Made by a program: the position numbers and the translations under genes. Source: Oopsacas minuta (Eukaryota; Porifera; Hexactinellida; Lyssacinosida; Leucopsacidae). From it: a stretch of DNA of 64,000 bases. Location of the stretch: the NCBI GenBank assembly GCA_024704765.1, contig JAKMXF010000077.1, forward strand, positions 850,534 through 914,533. Reading direction: 5' to 3'. The notes below the pieces were generated by a model that made no database searches, was not told where the DNA came from, and was given only the letters and a program-made list of their open reading frames with translations. Shown one piece after another: positions 12,551 to 24,829 of this stretch. Within the stretch, counting starts at the first letter, position 1. Each line of letters starts with the position of its first letter.

Positions 12551-13213
12551 TTTGCTAGTGTGCTAAATTCAATTTTTTTGAATTGAATATTCACCCTCAA
12601 TTAGGTCCTAGGGGAGGAGGCGAGCGTGACATTGATCCATGATCTGACTATCTTGGGAACGTCCCAGTTTATGTTTATGCATTATTATTTTTGAATTATT
12701 ACCACATTATATCACATTGGTGTTTACCCGGACACAACTAAATCCAACTAACTTGACAAAGCCAATATCACAGTGGGATATGCATAGATTGAGCATTGAT
12801 CAGCCAAAGTTTCTGCTTTAGTTTGAAAGATCCATTCTTTTGATTCAAACTGATAATATTACTTCCGATAATTATTTAAATGGATATTTTCTTCATAACT
12901 GACTAACAACTGCCTCAACTTCTTTATAACCATAGATTGCATGGATATCGGAATTATTGTGACATGTAAGTAATTCACAAAATGGCATAATGTTGTGAAA
13001 TTTGTCACATTCCTCCGTTTCTATGTAATAGTTTTAATAGATTCTAGCACTATATGAGAAATTTTGATGACAGAGCTCTAGATTTGATACTAATGTCTCC
13101 GCAATGTGCGACTTCCTATAATTGAATATATAGTTTAGATAGTTAGCTCTAACGGTTATTATGTTTTTCCGTCATATCAGGACTAATCTTATATTGCAAG
13201 TTTCTTCATTATT
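12551..13213. other. intergenic, nothing recognised
   Basis: AT-rich spacer between the hAT and the mariner. No ORF or repeat terminus was recognised. Confidence 0.5.
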
Positions 13214-13215
13214 TA

Positions 13216-14516
13216 CGAGGGTCAGTCCAAAGGTTTGTCGTACGCAAAAAATATAACAATAAATTTCATCAAACTTTTCACAGTTTCTCAAAGTGAAGAC
13301 CACAACAATCAATGCTAAGTAGCATACGATGGAACCAACTGTCGAAACAATTATGCCATTTTCCTCTGGCAGGCCCCAAAGGCCTCCTCAAATGCCAGAC
13401 GAGCCTCTTCAGGACTCTCAAATCTTATTCCACGGATCTTTTCCTTGATTGTTGGGAACAAGAAAAAGTCGCATGGAGCTTAATCTGGACTGTAAGGTGG
13501 ATGCGATACCAACTGGACCGAATTTTCAGCCAGGAAGTCCAATGTTTTGGCTGCTGTGTGTGCAGATGCATTATCGTGGTGAAGGAGAAGTCCTCTGATA
13601 CCGGTCTTAGGGCTACGAGAACTCCAAGCTTCGAAAGCCTTGGGCAGGCAATTGTTAATGTACCAATCAGCATTGATGGTACTATGATCCTCGAGAAGAA
13701 TTATTGCTACTGGGCCAGTCTTACAGAAAAAAGCAGCCACCATCTTCTTCCCAACGCTGCGAGCCCGCGAACTTTAACAGGGGGATCTTCGCCAGGAAAC
13801 GCGCAGATTGAAGATTGCCGCTTTGTTTCTGGATCATACTGATAGATCCATGTCTCATCACATGTTAGTAGGTCTTAAACTTGTTTAGACTCTCCTCCTT
13901 TATATTTCTTGAGCATAAACCTGCACCATTCTACCCTTGCCTCTAATTGCATTTCAAAGAGATAATGAGGGATCCATCGGGCCGCAAGCCTTATGACACC
14001 AAGATAATCATGTAGAATAGTATTGATGGCGGCTTTCCCGATCTTTAGGGTCTCAGCAAACTGCTCATAGTTAATGCGGCTATCCTCTCTGACTAATGTC
14101 TCGGCAGCAGCAATAGTCTCTGGAGTGACGGCGGTTGAAGGTAGCCCAGACCTAGCCTCATCTTGTAATGACGTTCTCTCCCTCCTGAAATCTAGATACC
14201 AACGCTCCACTGTACACTTAGATGGAGCTTGATCTTGGAAAGCTTCCACCAAGTTATCATGACTCTGCTCCACTGATATCTTACGCATAAAGTCATAAAA
14301 CATCATGGCTCTAAAATCCCTTCTTTCCAGTTCCATTCAGTAATAATATAATCTGTATATATGCTTATGGATAAAATAGCGCTACTCAGAAAATAAGATT
14401 TGAATATAACTGAAATTAATTGTAGTCATTATATAAATCTAAGTATATAGGGTTGTAGTTATTTGATGCAGACAAAATAGAATCTTTGTATGACGAAACT
14501 TTTGGACTGACCCTCG
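13216..14516 (-). mobile_element. mariner transposon, degenerate
   Basis: TA on both sides (13214-13215 and 14517-14518). Terminal inverted repeats of about 28 bp start CGAGGGTCAGTCCAAAGG on the left and, inverted, CGAGGGTCAGTCCAAAAG on the right. The length of 1.3 kb and a single minus-strand mariner transposase reading frame match a complete mariner element. Inactivated by stops and frameshifts (see the transposase entry). Confidence 0.92.
13278..14336 (-). pseudogene. mariner transposase pseudogene (D34D type)
   Basis: The first 153 codons from the ATG at 14336 are intact and give the mariner helix-turn-helix domains, including VERWYLDFRRERTSLQDE and GKAAINTILHDYLG. After a stop, the frame resumes with TCDETWIYQYDPETKRQS (first catalytic Asp), a frameshift, then LHHDNASAHTA (second Asp) and HPPYSPD, stop, APCDFFLF (third Asp). 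The last frame ends with FHRM and HFEKL before the stop at 13278, as in intact mariners. At least two nonsense codons and two or more frameshifts make it inactive. The spacing of motifs supports the D,D34D mariner family. Confidence 0.9.
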
Positions 14517-14518
14517 TA

Positions 14519-16339
14519 TCATCAATTAAAGCTATATACCAAAACACTATTATTCAAGTAGCGTAATTTTTTATTCATTATTATCAAATCTAGAGTTTTT
14601 ATCATCAGTATTTTCAGTTATCACTAGAATATGTTTCAATGCGCTTGCATTGCAACCGAGGCTGTGTCGAAATTACATCTACATTTCACATAATTTAGGA
14701 AAAACTTACATGTTACAATAATTACATTCAAGGATAGTAGATTATTCCTTTGTAAAATAAACTCAAATTCGGGCTCCAAATTTGGCCAAAATAGTCCTAA
14801 AAGCCTATGACGGAATCAAATGATGACAAATTCAAAATTATACGTGGTACACATGCTTTGATACCATTTATGTATGTATTAGTACTGCATTTAAGTGCGT
14901 AACTTACACAGTGAATGTGATGAGCACCTCAATAATATAATGTAGATATCTATATGAATCCATGCCATCAATTTTTATACAAGAAATTTATAGTTTTGAG
15001 TAAGTTTTCCCACATAAATATATTTCAAATAATATCATCGCATTTGACAATATATCGAGGTTAGATTCACTATCATCAAAATTTAGATAAAAATGTTGAT
15101 TAGCTTTACTTAGGCCCTCAATGTTAGAATCTCTCAAATTTGACTATTATTATTAATACCCAAAATCTTCTAAAATAGTGAAAATGCTGGTAGCCAAATG
15201 CGAGTATCCTCTTGGAGGTGTTGATCATTTTATTTTAAGAATTGTAAGAATCCTCCCTTTCGATTAAATTTGATATTTAGTAATTTTAGCAAATGTCAGG
15301 GGAAGCCCGGAGGCTTACCTGGGGTTCCTGTAGGTGTGATCCGGACTTATCCTGATGCTTATGGATACTTTGAAACGTTTTAGCTAACCTTCGTCGAAAT
15401 TTTCGAACTGTCTTTTGAAGTCTTGATGTACAGTTATGGGCGATTCAAAATTTAATTTCGTGTCCCGGTTCCCCAGTTTCAGGGGTCCTGATTTATTTCT
15501 TCCTGGTTCCCAAAGTGCCAGAGAAAAGTTACAACGTCACATGTAGAGCCTAAATATATATTTATCTTGGAGTATTACATAACTGTCATTTATGCCGCAC
15601 AATATCAAACATCTCACTATCGAATTGCCCTTTTGCTACAGATTATTTGGAGTTGATGGTAGTGAATTAACTAATCTATACAAATATTGCATAGATTCGG
15701 TCTGGATTTCTCCTTATAGTTCAATTTTCCAAATTCTCTGTTGTTTAGAGGCTGTATCTTATGTGTAACCATGTAAATATATTATATGTTAATAAGCATC
15801 TTTTTTTGCAATTTTAATTTATTCACTCTCTTTAACAAATTTGGTTATTCCCAGTCGATCTTTTGCAGTATGCTTACTGCTACAGCTCTTCGCAACCTGC
15901 GGCAATATCTTCTGTACTTCATGCCTCGGATTTTTCTTAATTATGGAACGGCTAAATTTCTCATTGTGATTTTGATCGCTATCAAGGTATATACTTGGTG
16001 ATATGTACGACAAATATATAAACAGGGGAATTATAAAGAATATATTGTTCATGGTCCTGCCAAATTACTTTGTACCTTTTCCTGTGGTTCCACTGTTTCT
16101 GCTACCTAGGTTTGGCTTATTCATCTGTTATTCATTCGTCGAGTATTTCGAATTCTCAATTTTGAAATTTGGAAAATTTTTCATTTTGTTAAGGCTGTTA
16201 ACATAATAGTGCCATGGTGAGTCAGCATTTGGGCAAAGTGACGAAGTCCAGACATTTCGCCTAATGTGGGGTACCTTTGATTGAAATTTCATCTATCTAT
16301 CATACTTATTGGCTAAGCAGTGTTATTTATGTGATTTTT
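14519..16339. other. probable MED14 intron or upstream intergenic sequence
   Basis: No exon could be assigned with confidence. A pyrimidine-rich stretch ending in CCCAG near 15850, followed by an open stretch and a GTATAT donor-like site near 15987, could be a small exon, but its translation matches nothing I recognise. Confidence 0.3.
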
Positions 16340-16650
16340 CGATAATCAAAAATTGTGACAATTGTTCATAATTTCGTCATACATGTGAATTTTGTTTCAA
16401 GACGCGAACTTGTCGGAGCCAGGCACAAATTACACTCAAACGCCAAAGCTAGTCCCTTTTCAGGCCTCTGTCTTCAGTTTCTTGACTCAATTCTGAATTT
16501 ACCTACAGATTCATATTTGACTATACCTTTTATATCCCAGGTTTACGAAATTGTTTTGTTGGTATCGATAAGTAATTCATTTCCTTAGCTAACATCTAAA
16601 TGCCTATTTTCACCTGCTGCCAATTTAACCCACTGTGGTTCCCATCCTTG
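16340..16650 (+). repeat. dispersed repeat, copy A (with 18390-18700)
   Basis: This stretch resembles 18390-18700 in the same orientation. Shared landmarks include a TGTGAATTTTG block, then a CGAACTTGTCGGAGCCAG versus CGACCTTGTCAGAACCAG block, then a similar T-rich tail. Family unknown; no ends or target duplications were recognised. The 3' end lies just upstream of the MED14 exon. Confidence 0.45.
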
Positions 16651-16726
16651 ATTCAGGTTATTTGTTTGTATCGGTTAAATGTGCATTTCAATATTTTAAC
16701 GTTACCATATTTTTCATTTCATTTAG

Positions 16727-17478
16727 CTGCTGTGCACCTCCTGGATTATGACCGTTTGGTTAACTTTGGTGGGCTTCCAACTCTTGACTCCTCGCGTATT
16801 AAGTTAGAAGCAGACTCGTTTAGCATTCTTTTTGATAATATACATGCTACTGTATTCTTAGAGGCAAATTTTATGGATCTTGGAATAAAGCTTTCTCTAA
16901 ACGAACACGCAGGTGAGCATGAAATCCTTAAAGATCACGACATATTAGCCTTAGAAAGTTACTTCCATTCGAGTAAAATTACAGCGCCAATGTTCAGTAG
17001 TAATGCCTTATGTTGCTATCTGAAACTAATGAGTTCTCATGCAAACCTTATTCAAACTGCAGCATTTATCTTCCGAAATTTCAAGAATCCACCAAGTGAT
17101 TGGTTATGGCAACCAGAACTTTGCCTTACTGTACCTGAACATTCACTAATCATGCCTTCTGATGATTTGTCAATAAATCCTGGATTTACTTGCTTGTTTA
17201 GTTTTGCAATCAAGAAGATGTACATGCTATATTTGAGATTTTTACCATTGAAACAAGATCATGGTCCCATTCTTGATCTCATATTCATCTATGATTACAA
17301 ACTGAATAGAATTGACATGAAAACTTATGGTATATCAACACCTGGAAATTTTGATTTAATTGGTTCTTCCATCCGTCATATCTTAAGTAAGGTTAATTCA
17401 AATATTTCTGAGACCGACGATGCAGAATGTTCCCTTTTGTTAGCTGTTAAAGAGATCTCTAAACATTTGGAAATTTAA
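16727..17478 (+). CDS. MED14: Mediator complex subunit 14, C-terminal exon
   Basis: MED14 is the scaffold subunit that joins head, middle and tail of the Mediator coactivator complex, acting with RNA polymerase II in the nucleus. The exon starts after a pyrimidine-rich 3' splice site (TTTCATTTAG ending 16726) and reads about 250 codons to a stop at 17478. Features that recall the MED14 C-terminus: ALESYF with a following NALCCYLKLM block, the ELCLTVPEH motif, LDLIFIYDY, and a final segment with SIRHILSKVN and ECSLLLAVKEI. The protein is divergent and lacks the proline-rich loop of the vertebrate protein. Upstream exons are not identifiable in this window, so the gene is partial here. The ATG at 16600 is upstream of the splice site and is not the start. 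Confidence 0.62.
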
Positions 17479-17866
17479 TTGTTGAATATTTAAATTGTAT
17501 AATTATATTTACTATTGTAGTCATCTATAATTGTACAACTTTGCCCTGCTTTTCGAGAGGATTGCTGTGCATAATTCACGAGATGTAGGGGTTTTCTCAT
17601 TAACAAAAATTTACCTAAATGATTGCATCCTTAGAATATTACGGATATACTTATATAAGACTCTCTTTCGCCGCTGCTTTGAGGCAGGATTCTACTAGTT
17701 ACACCATTGTAATCCGAATCTAGGAAGTTATTACCTTCAAATATCTGAACAACCGTTGTTCAATATTTATGCTATTATATAAACCTTTTTCCATACATGT
17801 ATATAATCTTTTACTTATATTATTACCGATAATTTCCTAAATTGGCATTGTGATTTGATATACAAT
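17479..17866. other. MED14 3' flank
   Basis: AT-rich sequence after the MED14 stop codon, presumably 3'UTR and intergenic DNA. No canonical polyadenylation signal stands out. Confidence 0.35.
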
Positions 17867-17867
17867 C

Positions 17868-18000
17868 TACTCTGCTTAATTGGGTCACCGGTTAATCCAG
17901 AAAATCGTTTAATTGGAACAAATTTCCAGAAACGGAATCATTTCCATTAAACTTAATGCTCAAAACGTTCTGTTAACCGTGATAACCGTGTGAACAGTCT
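17868..18000. repeat. probable pogo/Tigger-like terminal fragment
   Basis: The stretch beginning CTACTCTGCTTAATTGGGTC and containing GGTTAATCCAG and TTAATTGGAACAAATTT resembles the terminal region of pogo/Tigger-type elements. No matching inverted end was found, so this is a remnant. Identification is from memory of family style only. Confidence 0.3.
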
Positions 18001-18389
18001 ATCTTTTCTCAAGTCTATAATTCTCTTGATTTAGGAAATCCAAATATGCTGAATAGATGGACAAAATTTGGGATTATTTTTGGCAAATCAATCCTTTTAT
18101 TAGGTTTGCTTACTTTGCTTTCAATAATGTTTCACTAAAGGTACCAAACTATCCTCAAATGTCAAATTCAGATCATTGGAGTGTTAGTCTCCGCCATACG
18201 CATACAGTGGTTAAATTACTTTATGGTTTATGGCCCATAAATATATTTTCGGGTAATTTGGAACTCCGCTTCAGGAAAAAAGGGCTGGAACCAATAGGTC
18301 CCCTTTTATCGGAGTTGAATGTACACTATTTAATAATTAGGCACTCTGGACAGCTTATTTGCATTGAATTTCCAGTATAGCCTATACAG

Positions 18390-18700
18390 AGATATGACAA
18401 TTACGTCATAAATTCGTTATATGTGTGAATTTTGGTCCAAGTCTCGACCTTGTCAGAACCAGTGCAAAAATGGCCCAGTATATCCAAAATCAGCCCCTTG
18501 TGTATTCAAGTTCTTGAATTAATTTGAAACATACAAACAGATATATTTGTTTATATAGATACTACCTATATCTCTACAATTAAATCGAAATTGTTTTATG
18601 TGCACATCAAGGATTTTCTAGAGTGCGGAAGCTCCTCAATGCCTATGATTTTTGATGAACTTGTATTTGGTGCAAATTGATTATATTTCCCCTATACCAT
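18390..18700 (+). repeat. dispersed repeat, copy B (with 16340-16650)
   Basis: Direct-orientation partner of 16340-16650, sharing the TGTGAATTTTG and CTTGTC-GA-CCAG landmarks. Diverged by point changes and small indels. Confidence 0.45.
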
Positions 18701-19189
18701 AACACTGATTTACTTGTTTGGGCGTAAGCAGATTCGGGAGGAGCATGGTGGAGAAATCCTATAAACTTCCGTGTATGTGTATAATTATGTCAAGTATTAT
18801 TTATATATCTTTCTATTTGGAATTAATAGAAGATGCTGGAGGACTCCAGGTATTATTTTGGCATACAGAGGTATTTGGGCATCCCTCAGACCTGTTTGAG
18901 TCTTGGACAAAAACTCACAATAATGACGAAATTATGACGTAAGTATTTTGGATTTTGAGAAAACACATTATCAGCCATTACTCAGCCAATATACATCATA
19001 GACATTTGGAAATTTAACCAAATATGTCAATATATATTCCAAATGTCCTGACGACATTAGTGTTATAATTCCAACTTATAGTATGGTTCGAAATCCCGAA
19101 AGTGAGCTAGAAATTGGGTGTTGAGTCATTTGTTGTTGACTTTAAGGGAATCAGTGTTATTATGATAATTCGAACCTGCTGAGTCCGAG

Positions 19190-19485
19190 AATAGCTGTTC
19201 ACATGCTGAAATATGACGTATTAACCTTCAAAATATCTATTCTTGCGGCTGTCGAAGAATATTTGATATCTCCCCATGCGATAACCTTTTTAAAATATCA
19301 TTGAATCAACTTTTAGCCACCAGATTCGTACTCAGCATAAAATTATCACAATTTTACGGTTCGCTTGACCTTATTAGGACTTATATTTTTCTCTAGCAAC
19401 GCAGGAATGTAGTGACATTTCATTCTCTAATTCGTCCCAGCCCTATCGAGTCGCCCCTTGTTCGACGCCGCTAGGCTGTTTCTGT
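19190..19485 (+). repeat. inverted repeat arm, left
   Basis: Reverse complement, with divergence, of 22325-22640. Shared landmarks are ATGACGTATT, ACCAGATT-GTACTCAG, TTTTTCTCTAGCAACGC and the end block CCTTGTTCGACGCCGCTAGGC (partner CCTTGTTCGCCGCCGCTAGGC). A decayed hAT lies between the two arms. Confidence 0.65.
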
Positions 19486-19509
19486 TTATGCACACACGGA
19501 CCCGCTACT

Positions 19510-21848
19510 CAGTGTTACTCAAACTTTTTCACTAACTGTCCTAATTCGTTCATATATTCCCAGCCCCCCTTCTCGTATTACTGACTAAACATACTATAAC
19601 AAATTTGGACCACACATTTATTAGTATGTTTATGTATCAATTTTAATAGTATATGGAGGACTATAATTCACTCGCAGTTATTTTATTTTTTCTGATGTTC
19701 CTGATTAATGGGATCCCAGAAATTGGTGCTACCAACAATCTTTGCCACATCTGGTTCAATTTTAGTTAAAATTCAACGCAAATCGCCTAATTTCGTGATT
19801 TGCAATCTCTTTCGCTGTTGGTTTGTAGTCTCATTACTGCCCCAAAGCGCTTCTCAACTAAGTATGAAGTAGGAAATTCAAGAATTGGAAGCCTCGTCCT
19901 CGGCCACAATAAGGGTAAGCAAAAATATTCTTCGTTTACACCCAAAAGCTTGAATACCAAATTTATCAAATTCTATTCGAGTTTAGAGATCTGCTTGCAG
20001 CTCAGAGTTGCTCTTGAATTTCTAACTCCACCACCTGTAGTTTTGTATACGTATATGGGCGCATTACCCAAACTGGTACGGTTATTTGGATTCAAGCCTT
20101 AAATCGGATTAGCATGTCTTCACTCATTGGTCGAGATACGAAGCAAATGTTCGTATTTGTCTGTCAGTTATATCAGGAACTCCTTGCAGAGAAGGGAACT
20201 GGCAAACTCTCTACGACAGATATTCTAATTATACAAAGCTAGTTTGCTTATGAAAGTTACAACAACTGACTTCGTTTTGATTAATATATTGTCCTTGAAG
20301 CTTTAGATTTAACAAATTCAACTTACCAAATATGCAAAATAAGGAAAGCGATATCATGGTGTCATATTATATTTCATCCGACAGTTCGAGATTCAAACCA
20401 TCCAGAAACTGGACTATGGTATCAAATAATTCAATGAACCGTTTTAAGCAGTTTCTCTTTGACAACCATCTGACTTCTGTGTGAAGGATTAGTCGTTCGA
20501 AATGTTCATCATTCTCATAACAAACCTGTTGAAAGAGACGAACTTTTAGTGCTCGTGTTTTGATACTATTAATTGCGGTGATGACAATTTGAAATGAAGA
20601 ATTAGCTGATCAAAAACTTCTTGGCTACCAAGTGTTGAAGGTGTATTACTCAATATATGAAAATATGTTACGAACTGCTGCCTTTAATAGAGCAATAAAT
20701 CCACAAGAGCAACCAATTATTGAAGGAGTACCATCCGTTGAGCATGCCACAATGATCGGCAAGTGTATTATGTAATGTTCAAAAATGATTTAGCCACTTC
20801 AAATATAGATTCCCCCCTAGTATCGGTATCTAATGATTTGGCAAATAGTAACTCTTCCAATGCTGCTCCGTCTTTGTAAAATGTACGTATCCAAGGAATA
20901 GTGCTTCATTGTCACAAAGAGTTGAGTCATCCAGTCGTAGGCTAAATATTGTAGTTTAGAGGATGATAATTAACTGAAGTTTCCACATCACTCGCGATCT
21001 CTTCAATTCTCCTAGTAACTGTATCATTACTCAAGGGATGGATCTAAGAATCTGGGTGGCAGTTTGGTTCATCACAGTCTCGCCAATACTATGTTGTTTC
21101 ACATCTTTCTAAATTAATTTGAAATATTGTAGGAAGCTAACATTCCCTCTTTGTTCTTAGTATTTCCTTTCTTAAACATGTTAGAGTATTTCGTTTCATT
21201 ATTTATGCCTTAAAATTTCCGAAAAAAGCAATGTCTTTGTTGCTATGGAGGATGTTTTATCGAAAAATGTTCTTTCAGTCTTGATGATTTCATTACTTCA
21301 TTGGAAAAACTTGTTCGCAAATCACGTACAAATAATCGACGGAATAATGCCGACATTTGTTTCACCAGAAGTAACCATTTTGTTCTTCGCAATTTGATAT
21401 AATTGGTGATATGGTACATCATAGATATATTCGGAAATTTCTAATATTTCTAATACTATTCCTCCAATCTTGTGTATACAATTTCGAGGTAAATCAACGT
21501 CGTATGGAGCGCTAATGATATATTTACAATATGAATCCTGTTTTAATTTCATTGTGCTAAGCAAGTATAATTTTCTATTCATTTATAACAGTTCACTGTA
21601 AATAAATTCGAACAAGTGCCTTTGTAATTGACTGGTTCGACAATGGAACCTGAATAAGCTTTTTATCATGATACTATACAATATGTAATCCTCTATTTAT
21701 CATATTAAATCTTCCATCCCAAATAACACAGTAATTATGATTTAAAATATTCTCCTAGCCCCCCCTCACCGTCCCCTTCGAACCTAGCGCTGCCATATGC
21801 TCTCCGAACTCCCCCGGTAGGAAGCAGAACCACAGTTGTGAACTATTG
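19510..21848 (-). mobile_element. decayed hAT transposon
   Basis: The left end CAGTGTTACTCAAACTTTTT closely resembles the terminus of the well-preserved hAT at 37191-39653 (CAGTGGTACTCAAACT on its right end). The right end near 21848 reads ACCACAGTTGTGAACTATTG, a diverged inverted copy. No clean 8-bp duplication remains. C-rich subterminal tracts occur near both ends, as in that family. Minus-strand transposase remnants fill the interior. Confidence 0.65.
19720..21320 (-). pseudogene. hAT transposase pseudogene (ZBED5/FAM200-like)
   Basis: Minus-strand conceptual reading across many frames recovers hAT blocks in order: TTFFDKTSS-like and HSIGETVM near 21060-21300; PLSNDTVTRRIEEIASDVET near 21010; a degenerate LDESTLCDNEALFL block near 20920; TRALKVRLFQQVCYENDEHF then LILHTEVRWLSKR near 20480-20560; a LKLQGQ block near 20300; and the C-terminal FPTSYLVEK-FGAVMRLQT near 19850. 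Compared with the 37363-39276 copy it is far more decayed, with stops throughout. Clearly dead; assigned to the same broad hAT subgroup. Confidence 0.75.
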
Positions 21849-22324
21849 CTCGAACTGATTTATTAGCACTATATTTTGATCGACCTCAACGGTCCCCTCA
21901 ATTTGTCTTGCATTAAAGATAACTTGTTTTCATGGGAATAGAGGATTTCTACACAGTGGGTAGTCGTTTCATTGTCTCAGACTACCACCGGCCTGCCAGT
22001 GAATAGAATATCTGTTATCCCCATTAAAACAAGTCATCTTTCAGGGTAAATCATAAGATGTGAGTAAATCATAAGATGTAGGTAATATATACTAATCAAA
22101 CTACACGTTTCAGCATGAATATTTGGGCCAGTTACAGAGATCTAGACCATATGGTAAATGAATAAATTTGAAACTACTTATTTAACAAAACCGACAATAA
22201 TATCGTGTATTCATCTTAATTTATATGAAATTTCTCAAAAAATTGGGAGACTATTGAGGTAGATCCAATATAATCGTAATAATAAATCAGTTAGATGGTT
22301 GTATGTGAGTAACTAGACTTAGAT

Positions 22325-22640
22325 AGCCTAGCGGCGGCGAACAAGGGTCACCAGATAGGGTTAGGACAAATTTTGAGAATGGGGTGTCACTAAATTCCAG
22401 CGTTGCTAGAGAAAAAATCTATCCTAATATGGCCAAGTGACCCGTAAAATGGGGGAAACTTTAGGCTGAGTACAAATCTGGTGGTTAAAAATTGACTAGA
22501 TGATTTTTGAAAAGGTTGTCCCATGGGCGATATATCATAATTTCCTCGACAGCCGCTGTTAAAAAGATACTTATTGGAGGTCAATACGTCATATTTACAC
22601 TTGTGAAATAGCAATTTCGAATATTTATCCCCAAAGATTG
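22325..22640 (-). repeat. inverted repeat arm, right
   Basis: Reverse-complement partner of 19190-19485. About 480 bp between the hAT right end and this arm (21849-22324) has no counterpart on the left side. The arms therefore form part of a separate host element whose limits I cannot fix. Confidence 0.65.
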
Positions 22641-23050
22641 GTTCCCAAAAATTAGCAACAAATGCCTTGCACCTCTAATTTCAGTCAATTGAGCCAGATA
22701 ATTGGCATCTAATTATTAACTTATCATGACAGTACAAAACACAATATACTTACTACTCGGAGTGCGTAGTTGACAGTTTACTAGCTAATAGCCACTTATC
22801 AGCTCCAAAGAAGGTCTTTAACTGTCATTAAGGTTTACCATTGATAACAAAAATATTAAAACTCCAGCTATTTTGTGAATTAGAGTCCTGTAGCGTTAAA
22901 GATAAATTGCTGCTTAGCTAATAACTACAATAAGAAATTTAGCTGTTAAATACCTACACCTGTCGAACTAAGCGGTCGCACATCATCTTAGCAAGAACAA
23001 CGCGCTAGTCTACTATTAAAATATTTATCTCTGTTATATGCATGCATATA

Positions 23051-23235
23051 GAGTGGAGTTTCCCAAAACGGACACTCCGAAAAGCATACAACACCTCTAC
23101 AACGGACAAGCTCAGAACGAAATAAGTTAATAATTCATGTAACTGATACTTACTCAATCTCTAAGAAGTGGACATCTCAGCTACAAATGAAATATCTAAT
23201 CCCCAATAAATCCGTCATTGGGAGAATCCACTGCG
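23051..23235. mobile_element. 185-bp pogo-like MITE
   Basis: The left end reads AGTGGAGTTTCCCAAAACGG after TA at 23049-23050. The inverted right end reads CAGTGGATTCTCCCAATGAC. The interior contains CTACAACGGACAAG, also present in the larger related element at 54037-54864. Non-coding. Confidence 0.65.
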
Positions 23236-23474
23236 TATATATTGTGTTGTAATAGTATAGATTAAAAGTTAAGTCCATAGCTATTAACAATTACAGGGTG
23301 CCTCAAAGATTCTGCGACAAATTTTTACATACATTTTTTATATCAAACCATAATTTACTGCTGATAAATTCATACTATGAACAAGGCTATAAAATATATT
23401 TAATATGCTGTGATAGTTCAATCCTAGTCTATTGTTATGTCTGGTATCTCAACTACAACAAAAGAGGTCTCCTA

Positions 23475-24809
23475 CTAGGGCGTTCAATAAGTCTTACGGG
23501 TGATATCATAGAATGTGATACAAACACTATACACACTAATTCACTATATTGTTTATTCAAAGTAATCCCCTCCTGCAGATACACAAAGTTTTAACCTTTC
23601 CACCCACTTGTAAAGCACATTTCTGTACTCTTCTTCGGGGTTGGATTTGAAGTACTGGTACAGGCCCGTTTCGAGTGCTTGTAATGTGTTAAAATCTTTG
23701 CCTTGAAGGTAGATTTTAAGCTTGAGGAATAGCCAAAAATCACACGGAGCTAGGTCTCATGAGTATGGTGGATGGGGAAGTAATTCTAACCCTCCTACAT
23801 TCAAGAAAATTTTGGTAAGCTTAGCAGTATGGGAACTGGCGTTATCAATTAAATCTTCATTCCTCGAGTTCGGGTTTTCGGGCGGTACTTTTCTATATTT
23901 TTTATCAAATTTGGAAGCACTTGCTCTGTAAAGAAAGTTGCAATAACACCTTTGCCACTCTCACAAGGTAATTGCAAGACAATTCCATGACTACTGAAGA
24001 AGATGGTATACATAATCTTAGGTTTTCTGAAGTCGGACCGAGGAATTTTCGCCGGTTGTTCATCGCGCCTCACCCATGATCGCTTCTTATACTTGCTATA
24101 GGGTGTTGAATTGTACACCCACGTCCCGTCACCAGTAATAATCTCTGTTAGGCGTCTAGAATCGCAGTTCTCATAAGTTTCCAAGAGTTTCTTGGCAATA
24201 TTCAGTCGTACCAACCTTTGATTCTCACTGAGCTTATGCGGGACCCATTTCCCACAAATCGATCGGTAGCCAAGCTCAGTCGTCAGAATTGTATGAATAG
24301 CTCCCGATAAAATTTCCATACTTTGTTCTAACTGATTAACAATAATGCACTTGTCTTCCATAACCATACTTTCAATAAGTGCGATATACTCTGAAGTGGT
24401 GGCGGATACCGGTCTTCCAGACCGAGGCAAATCTATGACATCAGCATCACCAGATCTAAAATGGGAAGCCCCATCGCTCTACAGTAGATCTGGAAGGGCA
24501 ATCCACGCACAATATCTCCTGTAACTCGCTGAAGATCTGTACGGACTGGATCTTGAGTATTGGGCGAAACTCTATGTAAGCTCGTCATTTGAGGTTGAAA
24601 TTATCATCCTTTGAAGCCATAAATTCAACAGTGGGTATAAATTGACTATACGTAACTATCTCAAAAATTCATAATTTGTATTGAATAAGCTTGAAACTTT
24701 CAGTATATGGAGTTTAACTATATGGGCTTATAAAATCTGAAAGTTAGATATATTACTTGACTAATTCCTAAGATATATAATGATCCACAATGCTTATCGA
24801 ACGCCCTGA
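23475..24809 (-). mobile_element. mariner transposon nested in the 23294-25937 element
   Basis: TA at 23473-23474 and 24810-24811. Short TIRs start CTAGGGCGTTCAATAAG on the left and, inverted, TCAGGGCGTTCGATAAG on the right. The length is 1335 bp. It carries its own minus-strand mariner transposase, opposite to the host element, which shows it is an independent later insertion. Confidence 0.88.
23553..24600 (-). pseudogene. mariner transposase pseudogene (nested copy)
   Basis: An uninterrupted stretch from 24430 to 23849 gives the linker LPRSGRPVSATT, HTH-like sequence, a CGKWVPHKLSENQR block and ITGDGTWVY. The last corresponds to the first catalytic motif GDETW with Glu replaced by Gly. Just beyond, in other frames, are the HDN-type second motif and HPPYS, stop, DLAPCDFWLFLKLK (third Asp). 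The C-terminus ends GGDYFE before the stop at 23553. A nonsense codon inside the YSPD motif and at least one frameshift inactivate it. N-terminal codons upstream of 24430 are damaged and the start is not defined. Confidence 0.85.
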
Positions 24810-24829
24810 TATTATTATTTTATTTCTAA

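Noticed and set aside
13312-13842. Plus-strand ORF of 176 codons
   Set aside because: It is the antisense of the mariner transposase, whose catalytic motifs are on the minus strand.
16600-16726. Upstream ATG extension of the MED14 exon
   Set aside because: It translates an evident pyrimidine tract; the acceptor at 16725-16726 is a better exon start.
18057-18380. Plus-strand ORF of 107 codons
   Set aside because: Composition is that of random AT-rich DNA and it overlaps the dispersed repeat area.
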